DNA of 64,000 nt from Pontibacter akesuensis (GTDB taxonomy: Bacteria > Bacteroidota > Bacteroidia > Cytophagales > Hymenobacteraceae). The notes beneath the pieces are model-generated. The model had not been told where the DNA came from, made no database searches, and saw only the letters and a list, made by a program, of their open reading frames with translations. This document shows, one piece after another, positions 35,671-44,541 of this stretch (positions are counted from its first letter, which is position 1; each line of letters starts with the position of its first letter). A program made the position numbers and the translations under genes. The stretch covers positions 52,139-116,138 of the forward strand of contig NZ_CP014767.1 of NCBI RefSeq assembly GCF_001611675.1. The letters run 5' to 3'.

Positions 35671-35719
35671 ATATTCTTTATAAGACTAATATACGTATTA
35701 TTATTCTTATAAAGAATAT
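35671..35719. repeat. 15-bp inverted repeat in the traA-traB-like gap
   Basis: ATATTCTTTATAAGA (35671-35685) and TCTTATAAAGAATAT (35705-35719) are exact inverted copies with a 19-nt spacer. The right arm region itself holds a TATTCTT / AAGAATA palindrome. A 15 of 17 match, TATTCTTATAACGTATA, lies at 22944-22960, directly in front of the DUF4099 gene. The element is probably an operator or a centromere for TraA/TraB-like proteins. Confidence 0.6.
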
Positions 35720-35779
35720 ATTTTTTAAATTTATTGAACGAACAAAGCTTACATGATTTGTAAAGCAGCATAAAAAGCT

Positions 35780-36415
35780 TTAGGCCTTCCCCCTGAAGTA
35801 ATGGGTATAGATGTAGTCGAAGGCTTCCTGTACCACCTGGCGAGCCTCAGAACCGATGGAAACGGTGTCGATTCGCTGCAGGGCCACGCGCTCGGTTATC
35901 TCCGGTGCCAGCTGCCCCAGGGCCGAAAGTGCCTCGCGCACTTTCTCCTTTGTTTCGTACTTGATGTTCTTGTTGAGGCGGGTGGGCAGAAAGACGATGT
36001 GGTTGTGGGGGTTCAGGTGACGGGCTACCCGGGCAAACACATGCGAGGACTCAAACACGCTGCGCTCGTAGGCGATGGGGCAGATAAGCAGGTCGGCATC
36101 CTTGAGCACGGCCAGTATCGCGTCATCGTCCAGCCTGCCCGGCATGTCGATGAGCACGTGCATGGCGTTTTTGAGCGCGTCCAGGTCAGCCGCATAGGTG
36201 GGGTACTCCTCCAGCTCCAGCTTGATCACCTCGTAAAGCGGTTCGTTGTCGTAGAGTTCGCGGTCGCGCTCCCACGTGGCGTACACCGTTTCCTGCTGGT
36301 CCATGTCAAAGAGCACGACCTCCTCGCCTTTTTCTAGGGTAAGGTAGTTGGCCAGCAGCACGCAGGTGGTGGACTTGCCGACCCCGCCTTTCTGGTTTGC
36401 GATCACAATTTTCAT
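35780..36415 (-). CDS. traA: ParA-like ATPase TraA
   Basis: 211 residues. The ATP site is NQKGGVGKSTTCVLLANYL (Walker A at residues 9-17), with VVLFDMDQQETVYATWERD and HVLIDMPGRLDDDA (Walker B). The family is TraA of Bacteroidota conjugative elements, a short ParA. It is distinct from the partition ParA at 2970. It is 11 bp from the relaxase gene on the same strand. Confidence 0.88.
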   Translation of the reverse strand: MKIVIANQKGGVGKSTTCVLLANYLTLEKGEEVVLFDMDQQETVYATWERDRELYDNEPLYEVIKLELEEYPTYAADLDALKNAMHVLIDMPGRLDDDAILAVLKDADLLICPIAYERSVFESSHVFARVARHLNPHNHIVFLPTRLNKNIKYETKEKVREALSALGQLAPEITERVALQRIDTVSIGSEARQVVQEAFDYIYTHYFRGKA

Positions 36416-36426
36416 ATCGGTAGGGT

Positions 36427-37998
36427 TTAGCGTTTTCGTTTCCTCTTTTTCCTGCGCTCGCTTTGCTTGTTCTCTCGCTGGCTGTTGGACAGCAGCAACT
36501 CAGCGATCAACTCCAGCATGCCGCCTACCGGGGCGCTGCGGTGCTCCAGGCGGCGCGCGGACTCCGGAGCAATGGCTTTATCAGTGTTAAGCGCTGGAAT
36601 GCCGCCAAAGTCCAGTTTTTGGCTCGTGAGCTTGTTCATGGGGTATATTTCCCTGTCCCTTCTGTCGATTAGGTGATACTTCCCCCCCGATCGGGCCAGG
36701 CTCCACTCGTTGCGCTCAAAAATAGCGGGCAGCGTGTGCCCGTTGGCCAGCATGCTGTTGAGCCGGTCAGCCGTGTAGCGGCGCGGCGCCCTGTCTGCCG
36801 GGCCGTCCACTTTCAAGCTGCCCGGCTTGAGGTGGAAGGCATGGGTAAGTATCCTGATGTCGGTCTCGCTGGTAATCACGTACTTGTTGGCCTGCCGCAG
36901 CCGCTCGTTGTAATGCAGGGCACGCATGCGCTCGGGCTCCACCTGCAGCACCGCTTCCTTCTCACCCTTCCGCTTTACCTTGCCGCTCTTGCTTACTGTA
37001 AAGCCGAGGGCGGCCAGCTCTTTCTTGAAGGCGCTAAAGGGTATCTGGCTGTTGGATTTGCTAACCTTTTTTACCACGGCCTCGGCAGCGCCCAACTGCT
37101 GGCTCCTGCTCACCGGTGAGAGCAACTCGCTTAGCTTCATCAGCTGCGAGCCTTTGAGTACCTGCTTTTGGGCGTGGTCGATCACCGAGTAACCGTAAGG
37201 CGTATCCTGGCCCTTTGCCTGGTGGTAGATGATCTCTACCCCGAACTTCCCCTTCAGGAAAGCCTTGAACTCCCCGGCAGAAAGACCCGGCCTGTACTTG
37301 GCAAGCAGCGCCCGCAGTTGCCGTATGCGCTCGTCAGGGGCCGCGTAAGCGCTTATCTTTTTGTTGATGGTGTCTTTGTCCACGGCACTGATGAGCGTGC
37401 CGTACTTGACCAGTTCTAGCTGGGTGGGCGTTTCCTTTACCTTCACCCCTTCTAGCTCCAGCAGCAGCCTGAACTGCGCTGGGGTGGAGAAGCTGTAGGC
37501 CATCGCCTTGGCTACGTGCGCGCGGATCTCGGTGCCCATATCCTGGAGCATGATTTCCTTTAGGACCTTTTGGGACCGGGTGCGCTCAAAGGAATCGTCT
37601 ATCTTTCTTCCCTCTCGGTTCACGCGCGTTGAGACGATGTGCACGTGGTTGTTTTGCGTGTCGGAGTGGAAGTAGATCAGGTGCGGGTTCTCCCCGTAGC
37701 CCATTTTCTGCAGGTACTGCGCGGCGATTCCCACCAGCTCGGAAGCGTCTTTCTCTCTTCCCTCGCAGGAGAGCACGGCATGGAACTGGGGCTGTCTGAC
37801 GCGCTGCGCGTTGCTCTCGGATTTGCTCCACGACTGCAGGTAGCTTGTGTAGTCCGCATTGCCCAGCGCCCCCCCAACAGGCTGCAGCATGCCGAAGTTC
37901 TCGGCCACCAGCAGCTCGGCAGTTCCTTTCTCCACCTTGTCCTCGTTGTAGCCCACCCCGGCGAAGGTGCCGGCAGAGGAGAGTATCTTTACAATCAT
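36427..37998 (-). CDS. Relaxase/mobilization protein, MobB-like
   Basis: 523 residues. The N-terminal domain has the relaxase core: an early Tyr (GVGYNEDKV, about 15-22), then YFHSDTQNNHVHIVSTRVN (about 108-126) with the HxH metal-binding triad and the RVN ending. The rest (about 200-440) is a helical linker region with repeats KGSQLMKLSELL and LNSMLANGHTLPA, and the tail is strongly basic (RRKKRKRKR). The protein nicks oriT and stays attached to the strand. It starts 455 bp from the accessory mob gene. Confidence 0.92.
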   Translation of the reverse strand: MIVKILSSAGTFAGVGYNEDKVEKGTAELLVAENFGMLQPVGGALGNADYTSYLQSWSKSESNAQRVRQPQFHAVLSCEGREKDASELVGIAAQYLQKMGYGENPHLIYFHSDTQNNHVHIVSTRVNREGRKIDDSFERTRSQKVLKEIMLQDMGTEIRAHVAKAMAYSFSTPAQFRLLLELEGVKVKETPTQLELVKYGTLISAVDKDTINKKISAYAAPDERIRQLRALLAKYRPGLSAGEFKAFLKGKFGVEIIYHQAKGQDTPYGYSVIDHAQKQVLKGSQLMKLSELLSPVSRSQQLGAAEAVVKKVSKSNSQIPFSAFKKELAALGFTVSKSGKVKRKGEKEAVLQVEPERMRALHYNERLRQANKYVITSETDIRILTHAFHLKPGSLKVDGPADRAPRRYTADRLNSMLANGHTLPAIFERNEWSLARSGGKYHLIDRRDREIYPMNKLTSQKLDFGGIPALNTDKAIAPESARRLEHRSAPVGGMLELIAELLLSNSQRENKQSERRKKRKRKR

Positions 37999-38453
37999 AA
38001 ACTAATATAGCACATCCCCACAACAGCCTTGCCGCCTTGCGCCATGCGTATGGCGCAACCAAGATGCTGCAGCATGATCTATAATCAGAAACCCTGTGCG
38101 CCTAATGCTGCACTTGAACGAGGAAATCCCGCACTACACGCGTAATCATGACGATCAGGAAGCTAAACCAAGGGCAATAATGATTTTAAGTAAGCCCATG
38201 GGCTAGGAGTGGAAAAAAGTAATGGGTATTTATGCCAACAGCTACAGGAAAGCAGAAAAAAGGTAACTGGGAGAAAAGTAAGAGGAGCAGCAGCCTTTTT
38301 AGGTGCTGCTGTTGTGCAGTAAACATTAAATCCCTTAGCGATTACCTTCGCATAAGACAACAGGCGCGCTTAGGAGTGCCTGTTGTCTTTGTCAATAACG
38401 CTGCCTACGCCTCACCCAAGACGCAACCAGTATGCAACAACACACAATGCGCA
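37999..38453. other. Palindrome-rich gap between mob genes, candidate oriT
   Basis: No gene is supported. TTGCGCCAT / ATGGCGCAA (38037-38058, 4-nt loop) is followed by the perfect palindrome ATGCTGCAGCAT (38064-38075). Further right lie a bulged hairpin (38286-38311) and AAGACAACAGGC / GCCTGTTGTCTT (38354-38389). A run of distinct palindromes next to a relaxase gene is typical of oriT. The nic site was not identified; the last hairpin could instead be a terminator. Confidence 0.5.
38354..38389. terminator. 12-bp stem hairpin, possible terminator or oriT arm
   Basis: AAGACAACAGGC (38354-38365) pairs perfectly with GCCTGTTGTCTT (38378-38389) over a 12-nt loop, and TTTG follows on the + strand. 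It lies 64 bp after the accessory mob gene ends (minus strand), where a terminator is expected, but it also belongs to the oriT candidate. Confidence 0.5.
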
Positions 38454-38882
38454 TCAGCGCGTAGTCCGAAGGAAGGCGCGTATCGCTTTCACGTACTCCT
38501 CCTCCACCTCGATCATCTTCCGGAAGTGCTGGTTGTACTCGGCTATGGTCTGTTCGCTGACCATGTTGTTTTTCTCCAGGTAGTGCATGTAGCGCACCAC
38601 CTGGTTGAGGTTGGTGCCGACCTTCTTGAGCGCCGCCCCGGTCTTGTCGATGGCATGGAACAACTCTTTCGGGTTGTGGCCAGCGCCCTCCTCAGAGAAC
38701 AGCCGCAGCCGGAGGTAGGCGCTTAGATCGGTGTAGCCCGACGAAATGGCCTTGGCCTCCAGGTCACTGCGCTCCTTCGTTGTCAGGTACAGTTTCAGCA
38801 CGCTGTTTCGCCGGTCTTCCGCTCTCTTTTTTGGCCTGCCGCCGCGCGGTTTCCAGTCCTGTTTCTCTGGTTCCTTTTCCAT
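38454..38882 (-). CDS. Relaxosome accessory protein, MobA/MobC-type
   Basis: 142 residues. The basic start (PRGGRPKKRAEDRRNSVLKLYLTTKERSDLEAKAISSGYTDLSAYLRLRLF) is a ribbon-helix-helix-like region, as in accessory proteins that bind oriT. The family signature continues with LKKVGTNLNQVVRYMHYLEKNNMV (about 85-108) and a helical C-terminus. It assists the relaxase. The distance to the relaxase gene (455 bp) is unusual because these genes usually overlap or are adjacent. Confidence 0.9.
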   Translation of the reverse strand: MEKEPEKQDWKPRGGRPKKRAEDRRNSVLKLYLTTKERSDLEAKAISSGYTDLSAYLRLRLFSEEGAGHNPKELFHAIDKTGAALKKVGTNLNQVVRYMHYLEKNNMVSEQTIAEYNQHFRKMIEVEEEYVKAIRAFLRTTR

Positions 38883-39490
38883 ACCTGGATGATGAGTTGC
38901 GAATAATCCATACCCCCCTTACCGCCTACGGGGGAAGTGGGGCAAGAGGTTTTAAGGGCCCTTAAAACACATCTTGCAAACCTAAGACCGCTGCCGAATG
39001 AAGTGATTCAAAAACGGAACAGGCAGGATCGTGAATTTTCACTGCGCATGCTGCTGCGGCACTATGCGGTCGCGAAAACGGGAAATAATTTCCGAATGAT
39101 GTTCCCTTTTCCCTCCCTTCCTTGTGTAACCTGTACCTGTGATTCTCGCCAGTGGGGTGAAGTACAAAAGGGAGAAAGGGCGCATGAGGAGCGTGGTTTC
39201 TCCCAAGATGCATAACCTTTGCCCGGCTCTAATCCTACTTTATAGAAAGACCTAAGGCTTTTTCAGGAAAGAGCCAATAGGGTGCGCACATCCTGCATAC
39301 TTAAGCCGGTCTTGCTATTCATCCTGATTAGAGGGGTAGGGAAGAACATGCAACACATGTTTGATGGGATGACTCGCAAAGGTGCCTATGACACCTTCTC
39401 CATCGGGAACGGTCAATTATTACCTTAAATGAAGCAGATAAGCTGTGGTTAAAGCGACTTTTTAACTAACGTTATAGAAAATTAGGTAAG
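38883..39490. other. Gap between mob and sulfur regions
   Basis: A perfect 20-bp palindrome (38949-38968, centre GGGCCC, outer arms TTTTAA/TTAAAA) lies 66 bp upstream of the mob gene start. The rest has no clear gene. A frame of about 60 residues without start codon (about 39246-39428, ending GAYDTFSIGNGQLLP) might be the decayed end of a mobile-element gene; I could not name it. This marks the border of the sulfur island. Confidence 0.45.
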
Positions 39491-40537
39491 TTATCGTTCT
39501 TCTTTAATTTTCTGATACGGTCCGTATTTGTGCCGCTCTTCGCTGAACCCGTCGGTGTAAGGACCAAAGGGATGGTCGAATGGTTTCTTCGAAATATCCG
39601 GCCAGTCTTTGCGGATGTCTTTCTTGGGTCTCGGCAGTGAATTCACATAAGCGGCCACATCCCAGGCTTCTTCATCGGTCAGTTGAGGGTTATCATACGT
39701 TGCCCCCAGCGGCATATTAGCTTTCACGTACTTGGCAAAATTGGAAATGCGGTATAAACCGGCGCCGTCGTTGTAGCTATTTTCACCCCATAGTGGCGGG
39801 TACACATACACCGCACTTCCTGCTGGTTTCATGCCTTCGCCTTCTTCGCCGTGGCATACCTGGCATTTCTGTATGTATACTGCCTTGCCTAGTTCAGGGC
39901 TGGCTGCACGTTCCAGCAGCTCTATATTTAGCAAACCGGAGCCCTTTACTTTATCTCCCCTCTTAACGTCTTTCCCAATCCATTGAATGTAAGCAGCCAA
40001 TGCCTGCATTTCCTTTGAGTCTTTAGCAGGTGCAGTCCCGTTTAAACTACGTTCAAAGCAATCTTCTACCCGCTTTGTCACATCCTCTTCCATTCCGGAT
40101 CTTGCTCTAACTTTAGGGTAGGTAGACGCAACTAACGCATAATTATTACCAAAGGGCTTCGTGCCGGCATCCAAGTGGCAGTTCTGGCAGTTCATTCCGT
40201 TTGATATATGCAATACACTTCCTTCAGGTCCAAGGTGTTGAGCTGTGTTTTTTACCAGTTCGTGCCCATAGCGTATCAGATCACCCTCAGGTGTGGCAGG
40301 TAGCGATGCCAAATCAGGGGCTTTCCACATCTCACCGTCTGCTATAGGTTCAGTAACTTCATTTGAAGCACTATTCTGAAAAACCTGGTTCAGGTCGGGA
40401 AGATATGTATGAGCCGGAGTTAAACGGAAGATTACTACTAGTAGTAGCAGTAGCATGGTAGTAAGTGCGCTCAAGCCTATTAAATTAGAGAACTTAATTA
40501 GCAGACTTCCAAACTCTTTGTCATGATCTCTTTTCAT
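39491..40537 (-). CDS. tsdA: Di-haem cytochrome c, TsdA-like thiosulfate dehydrogenase
   Basis: 348 residues from the ATG at 40537 (an earlier ATG at 40567 is less likely). An N-terminal membrane anchor (about 17-40) is followed by NGMNCQNCHLDAGTKPFGNNY (haem 1) and VRARSGMEEDVTKRVEDCFERSLNG (TsdA-specific), then YIQKCQVCHGEEGEG (haem 2) and a C-terminal HPFGPYTDGFSEERHKYGPYQKI. These match TsdA, which oxidises two thiosulfates to tetrathionate. A CRP-like site lies 54 bp upstream. Confidence 0.88.
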   Translation of the reverse strand: MKRDHDKEFGSLLIKFSNLIGLSALTTMLLLLLVVIFRLTPAHTYLPDLNQVFQNSASNEVTEPIADGEMWKAPDLASLPATPEGDLIRYGHELVKNTAQHLGPEGSVLHISNGMNCQNCHLDAGTKPFGNNYALVASTYPKVRARSGMEEDVTKRVEDCFERSLNGTAPAKDSKEMQALAAYIQWIGKDVKRGDKVKGSGLLNIELLERAASPELGKAVYIQKCQVCHGEEGEGMKPAGSAVYVYPPLWGENSYNDGAGLYRISNFAKYVKANMPLGATYDNPQLTDEEAWDVAAYVNSLPRPKKDIRKDWPDISKKPFDHPFGPYTDGFSEERHKYGPYQKIKEER

Positions 40538-40591
40538 AAGGGCAGTATAGCGTGAATAGCAGTACAAGCTAGTTTATACCTATGAGCATGT

Positions 40592-40609
40592 ATGTGACTT
40601 TTGTCACAT
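40592..40609. promoter_or_regulatory. CRP-like operator, copy 1 (tsdA-like)
   Basis: ATGTGACTTTTGTCACAT is a perfect palindrome with 7-bp arms around TTTT. The core fits the TGTGA-N6-TCACA consensus. It lies 54 bp upstream of the TsdA-like cytochrome start. Six further copies or variants occur across the sulfur island. Confidence 0.75.
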
Positions 40610-40649
40610 GATGTATTTCATTACAAAACCTTATCAATTGGTCATAAAA

Positions 40650-40679
40650 AAGAGCAGGAAGTATAAACTCCCTGCTCTT
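40650..40679 (-). terminator. Terminator of the SoxB-like lipoprotein gene
   Basis: AAGAGCAGGAAGT and ACTCCCTGCTCTT form a 13-bp stem with one mismatch and an ATAA loop. On the minus strand it is followed by a run of six T. It lies 27 bp after the stop codon of the gene at 40706. Confidence 0.8.
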
Positions 40680-40705
40680 AGAAACACAAACACTAAACTA
40701 AATTC

Positions 40706-42358
40706 TTATCTGAAAGTATAATCCACGTTTGGCAGCTGCGAAAGTACCGGCGACTCCAGGTCCAATACGTTGGCTCTTCCGTCTATCTTCGGTGATACGG
40801 TGCCATTCATTTTCAGGTACTCTTCCATCACATCGTGAACGGTATAATCCAGCACTTTCGGGTCTTTGGTATTCGGCATGCGGCACAGCACATGGTCTGG
40901 CTCACCGGTTCTGCGGCAGGCAGCCATGGTATATTCACGCTTCAAGTCGAGCGGCTTCCCTCCAACCGTGATAGATTGCACACGCTCGCCTTTCGGGGCA
41001 TTGGCTTTGAAGGTCAATTCCATACCGGAGAAACGGATGACCCAACCCCCGAAACGCTCCAGCGGTTTCTCGGCAAACACGTTGTGCAGTTCCTGTTCCA
41101 TCCAGTTTTGTATCTGCTGGCCAGTAGCCTTGCCTGTTTTCACATTCTCGTTTACAGGCAGCATGTTCCAGATGTCGCTGTAGGTGATGGGCGCTTTACC
41201 CGATGCATCCGGTACGATTGGGGTACCGAACCGGAAGCCGTTGGAGATGGCAATATCAGCGCCCGTCTTCCAGCGAACCGCGTCGGTGATCATGTTATCC
41301 AGCGCATTCTCCACTACCAGGTAGCGGTACAGCGGCTCCGTAGTATGGCCTAACACACGATCCATTTGCTTCTTGTAAGGTGCTATCTGCTCGTCCACTA
41401 TTTTCTGTACGACAGGGTCAGCCGGGTATTTCTTTGGGTCTACATCAATGAGTTCATAGCGCTGGTCTACTATTTTGCCGTCTTTAACCTGCAGGTCCAA
41501 ACGACCCACAAAAGAACCGAAGCCACCCGGTTCTACCACTTGCGCATACTTGCGCTTCAGCGGTTTTCTGATTCTCTCGTGCGTATCGTTGCCCAATACA
41601 AAATCAACGCCTTCCATCTCAGGCTGATCAGCCAGGTAGATTTGCTTCGAAATACCCAGGTGCGTTACCAGGAACAGGATGTCCACGCCTTTTTCTACTT
41701 TCAGTTCTTTTATAAGCGGTTGCAGGTTATTTTCCAGACCTTTAAAAATAAGCCCTTTGCTGAATACCGGGTTTTGGCGAACAGGAACTTCCGGGTCGTT
41801 GTAGGAGATGAAGCCCAACTTTACCCCCTTCATTTCTTTGATGATATAAGGCGGGTACAGCATCTCTGAACTGGCTTCATCATAGATGTTGGCACATACC
41901 ACCGGCTTGCCATACGAGGCCAGTATGCTGCGCATTTTCTGGCTACCGAAAATTACTTCCCAGTTACCCGGAATCAGGAAGTCATAATCCATTGCCTTGA
42001 TAACAGGGGCAATGGCATCTCCTTCCGACATGGCGGCCACGGCGCTTCCCTGTATCAGGTCGCCGCCGTCCACTATCACAGTTCCGCCAGGGTTTTCCGC
42101 TTTTACCTGCTTGAAGAGTGTTTGAATATGGGCCATGCCGCCACGTTCCTTGAACACAAACGCGCCGTTCTCTACGAACATCTCCTGGTGGGGCATCAGT
42201 TGGCCGTGGATGTCGGCTGTCTGTAAAATGGTGATGGTTTCGATGCCAGCGTTGCTGGCTGTGGTTTCACCCTTTCCTGTGTTCTGGCAAGAGCTAAATG
42301 CAGCTAAGCCCATAACTGGTAGGGTAGAAAGTATAAATCTTTTGAAGTTCAGCTTCAT
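40706..42358 (-). CDS. SoxB-like metallophosphatase lipoprotein
   Basis: 550 residues. The lipoprotein signal ends in FSSC (Cys24). The metallophosphatase domain has QTADIHGQL (D49, H51), VDGGDLIQG (about 97-104) and PGNWEVIFG (131-138), where the usual GNHE/GNHD is GNWE. Loss of that His and the W-E-x-x-x-G pattern are like SoxB thiosulfohydrolases rather than 5'-nucleotidases. A C-terminal 5'-nucleotidase domain (about 350-530) is present. A thiosulfohydrolase or other S-substrate hydrolase role is inferred. Confidence 0.75.
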   Translation of the reverse strand: MKLNFKRFILSTLPVMGLAAFSSCQNTGKGETTASNAGIETITILQTADIHGQLMPHQEMFVENGAFVFKERGGMAHIQTLFKQVKAENPGGTVIVDGGDLIQGSAVAAMSEGDAIAPVIKAMDYDFLIPGNWEVIFGSQKMRSILASYGKPVVCANIYDEASSEMLYPPYIIKEMKGVKLGFISYNDPEVPVRQNPVFSKGLIFKGLENNLQPLIKELKVEKGVDILFLVTHLGISKQIYLADQPEMEGVDFVLGNDTHERIRKPLKRKYAQVVEPGGFGSFVGRLDLQVKDGKIVDQRYELIDVDPKKYPADPVVQKIVDEQIAPYKKQMDRVLGHTTEPLYRYLVVENALDNMITDAVRWKTGADIAISNGFRFGTPIVPDASGKAPITYSDIWNMLPVNENVKTGKATGQQIQNWMEQELHNVFAEKPLERFGGWVIRFSGMELTFKANAPKGERVQSITVGGKPLDLKREYTMAACRRTGEPDHVLCRMPNTKDPKVLDYTVHDVMEEYLKMNGTVSPKIDGRANVLDLESPVLSQLPNVDYTFR

Positions 42359-42561
42359 GGTCTTTTGATAAATAGGAATGATGGATAAGCCTAAGCAGAA
42401 TAGGTTTATCTTAAGTATGATAAATAATTATAGATGGGCAGACCGTCTCTTCAAGCTCATAACCTGAAAGGATTGTTATTAAAGGAGCAGGAAGGGTGCT
42501 GGTAGTTGTAGCAAACCACAGGCTATACTTTACCAGTTTTGCCACTGAATAGGGTAAGTGA

Positions 42562-42954
42562 TTAGCTAAGCCGGGGCGGATCAGGCTCTAAGAATTTGCC
42601 AAGAGCCTTATAAACTAACTGATTGTATCCAGATTTTTGACGCTCCAAGTATGGTGGTATAAACACCAACTCATCAGCGGGCGCGGTACTTAGCAGTTGT
42701 ACAGAACAAGAGATTTCAACTAGCCCGTCTTGCTGCCCATTCTCGGTGTCTGGCACTTCTTTTAGCAGCTGCCTTATGTTTATGGATTGATCAGCTGATG
42801 CCGCCAATTGCTTTTGCGCTTCTTTTTTCAGACAAACCTTTTTGATTGACACACCCGCACGCTCTCCCGGCACGAAACTGATCGCAGTCAGCATCGAAAG
42901 ATGTAGGATTAACATCAATATAGCCCATATGTGCAGGTAGTGCTTCAAGTACAA
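42562..42954 (-). CDS. Small exported protein ending in PPRLS
   Basis: 130 residues. One hydrophobic segment (about 7-28) is followed by a mixed region with two Cys (KKVCLKK, EISCSV) and a C-terminal EPDPPRLS. The same last residues, DPEPPRLS, end a different small exported protein at 50953. No family recognised. It is divergent from the rhodanese gene at 43101, and a CRP-like palindrome lies between them, which suggests it shares the sulfur regulation. Confidence 0.55.
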   Translation of the reverse strand: MYLKHYLHIWAILMLILHLSMLTAISFVPGERAGVSIKKVCLKKEAQKQLAASADQSINIRQLLKEVPDTENGQQDGLVEISCSVQLLSTAPADELVFIPPYLERQKSGYNQLVYKALGKFLEPDPPRLS

Positions 42955-43022
42955 GTTCTAAGTTTTAGAACACAGTTCTGCTGTGCTGTTTTACAAAACA
43001 AGCGAAAGCGCATGAGCTTCAC

Positions 43023-43038
43023 TGTGACTTTTGTCACA
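43023..43038. promoter_or_regulatory. CRP-like operator, copy 2
   Basis: TGTGACTTTTGTCACA is an exact copy of the core at 40593. It lies 62 bp upstream of the rhodanese lipoprotein gene and 68 bp upstream of the divergent small protein gene, so it may control both. Confidence 0.75.
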
Positions 43039-43100
43039 TAGGTTCAGGCCACAATGTGTGTACTTGCAGCCTATAGAAATTTTAAAACTAAGCTTGAACT

Positions 43101-43499
43101 ATGGTTATGAACTATGCAGTAAAATTAATTGCCTTTGTGCTGCTTTTCGGATTTAGCAGTTGCCGGCAGGGAACAGGTGGTACAAACGTAAACTTGAATG
43201 CAACAGAAGTAAAGCAGCTTCTTGCGTCTGAGCAGGATATTATAGTGCTGGATGTACGCACCCCATATGAATTTCAGGACGGCCACCTGGAAGGCGCTGT
43301 TAATATAGACTATACTTCACCGGATTTTGAACAGGAAATAGCCAAACTGGATACAGCCGCCACCTACCTGCTGTACTGTAAATCCGGAAACAGAAGTAGC
43401 CGTGCCACAGCTGTCATGCAGAGCCATAATTTCAGTAACATTTACAACGCAACTGTAGGGTTTGATGCACTCCAAGCAGCAGGGGTACAACCAAAATAA
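43101..43499 (+). CDS. Rhodanese-domain lipoprotein
   Basis: 132 residues. The lipoprotein signal is LIAFVLLFGFSSCRQG (Cys of FSSC acylated). The rhodanese domain has IIVLDVRTPYEFQDGHLEGAVNI and the active-site loop YCKSGNRSSRA. It would transfer sulfane sulfur in the periplasm. An in-frame ATG at 43107 is a second start option. It is 3 bp from the YeiH gene, so the two are probably one operon. Confidence 0.9.
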   Translation: MVMNYAVKLIAFVLLFGFSSCRQGTGGTNVNLNATEVKQLLASEQDIIVLDVRTPYEFQDGHLEGAVNIDYTSPDFEQEIAKLDTAATYLLYCKSGNRSSRATAVMQSHNFSNIYNATVGFDALQAAGVQPK

Positions 43500-43502
43500 A
43501 CC

Positions 43503-44441
43503 GTGGAGATTTCAAGCAGAAGATATATTCAACTAGGCATTTTCTGGCTCCTATTGTTGCTGATAGTAATAACCGACCTTATTAGTGCACCAATCGCTTT
43601 ATTCTCAGGTATCGTGTTAGGACTGGTTTTCGGTAATCCGTATCCGGCAAAGCTGAGCAAATTTACGAAGTATTCTTTGCAGGCTTCCGTAGTAGGCTTG
43701 GGTTTCGGCATTAACCTGTACCAGGTGGCTGAAACCGGCTTACTAGGCTTTTTCTATACAGCCATCTCGCTTATTGCCACCATGGTGGTGGGGTTGCTAT
43801 TAGCAAAGTTGTTAGGCGTGGAGAAAAAGCTGAATCACCTTATTTCTGCGGGTACGGCCATTTGCGGGGGAAGCGCCATTGCCGCTGTTGCCCCGGCTAT
43901 CAAAGCATCAGAAAAGGAAATTTCCGTAGCGCTGGGCGTGGTGTTCATCCTGAATGCGCTGGCTTTGTTTGTTTTCCCATTCATCGGCAAGCAGCTGCAG
44001 CTATCGCAGGAACAGTTCGGGGTTTGGGCCGCCATTGCCATACATGATACCAGTTCCGTAGTGGGGGCTGCCACCCTGTTCGGTGAAAAAGCACTCGAGA
44101 TTGCCACTACGCTTAAACTAACGCGGGCGCTGTGGATACTCCCAATGGTGCTGATCACGGGCTTTCTGTTTAAGTCTGAAGGCAAAGCAAGCTTCCCGAA
44201 GTTCATACTCTTCTTCCTAATTGCATCTCTGTTCAGCACTTTTCTAACTAGCCTCAGCGAAGTGTATGGCTGGCTGACCCTATTGGCCCGTAAAGGCTTG
44301 GTTATAAGCTTGTTTCTGACTGGAGCAGGCATCAGTATGTCACTGCTTAGAACCATTAGTATCAGGCCATTCTTGCAAGGAGTGGTGCTTTGGCTGATTG
44401 TGGCCACAGGCTCTCTGCTGGCAGTTTACTATGTAATTTAA
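43503..44441 (+). CDS. YeiH-family putative sulfate exporter
   Basis: 312 residues with about ten membrane helices. Signature features are ALFSGIVLGLVFGNPYP, KYSLQASVVGLGFGINLYQV, SAGTAICGGSAIAAVAPAIKASEKEISVALGVVF and WAAIAIHDTSSVVGAATLFGEKALEIAT. The start is GTG at 43503. YeiH/YadS proteins are thought to export sulfate made in sulfonate or sulfur metabolism; no direct test exists for most members. It stands between rhodanese and SoxB-like genes. Confidence 0.85.
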   Translation: MEISSRRYIQLGIFWLLLLLIVITDLISAPIALFSGIVLGLVFGNPYPAKLSKFTKYSLQASVVGLGFGINLYQVAETGLLGFFYTAISLIATMVVGLLLAKLLGVEKKLNHLISAGTAICGGSAIAAVAPAIKASEKEISVALGVVFILNALALFVFPFIGKQLQLSQEQFGVWAAIAIHDTSSVVGAATLFGEKALEIATTLKLTRALWILPMVLITGFLFKSEGKASFPKFILFFLIASLFSTFLTSLSEVYGWLTLLARKGLVISLFLTGAGISMSLLRTISIRPFLQGVVLWLIVATGSLLAVYYVI

Positions 44442-44541
44442 CAGAGTAGTAGGATTGCCTGTAAAAGGTGTTTTATAACATATTAAACGCAAGGGCTGCA
44501 CAACGAACGAAACTTAGTTGTGTAGCCTTAGCTACTTAACT

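Larger units (their letters stand above)
24034..38882 (-). mobile_element. Conjugation module (coupling protein, tra operon, relaxase)
   Basis: This block holds coupling protein, TraN, M, L-like, K, J, two periplasmic proteins, VirB4-type TraG, F, E, TraB-like, TraA, MobB-like relaxase and MobA-like protein, all but one small gene on the minus strand. The order matches CTnDOT-type Bacteroidota transfer regions. TraC, D, H, I, O, P and Q were not recognised by name, although two or three unnamed genes sit in the equivalent places. The presence of a replicon at 195-3758 makes a conjugative plasmid more likely than an integrated transposon; no integrase was seen. Confidence 0.85.

Noticed and set aside
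39246..39428. About 60-residue open segment ending GAYDTFSIGNGQLLP, possible transposase remnant
   Set aside because: No start codon and no family I can name; kept only as a note on the gap.
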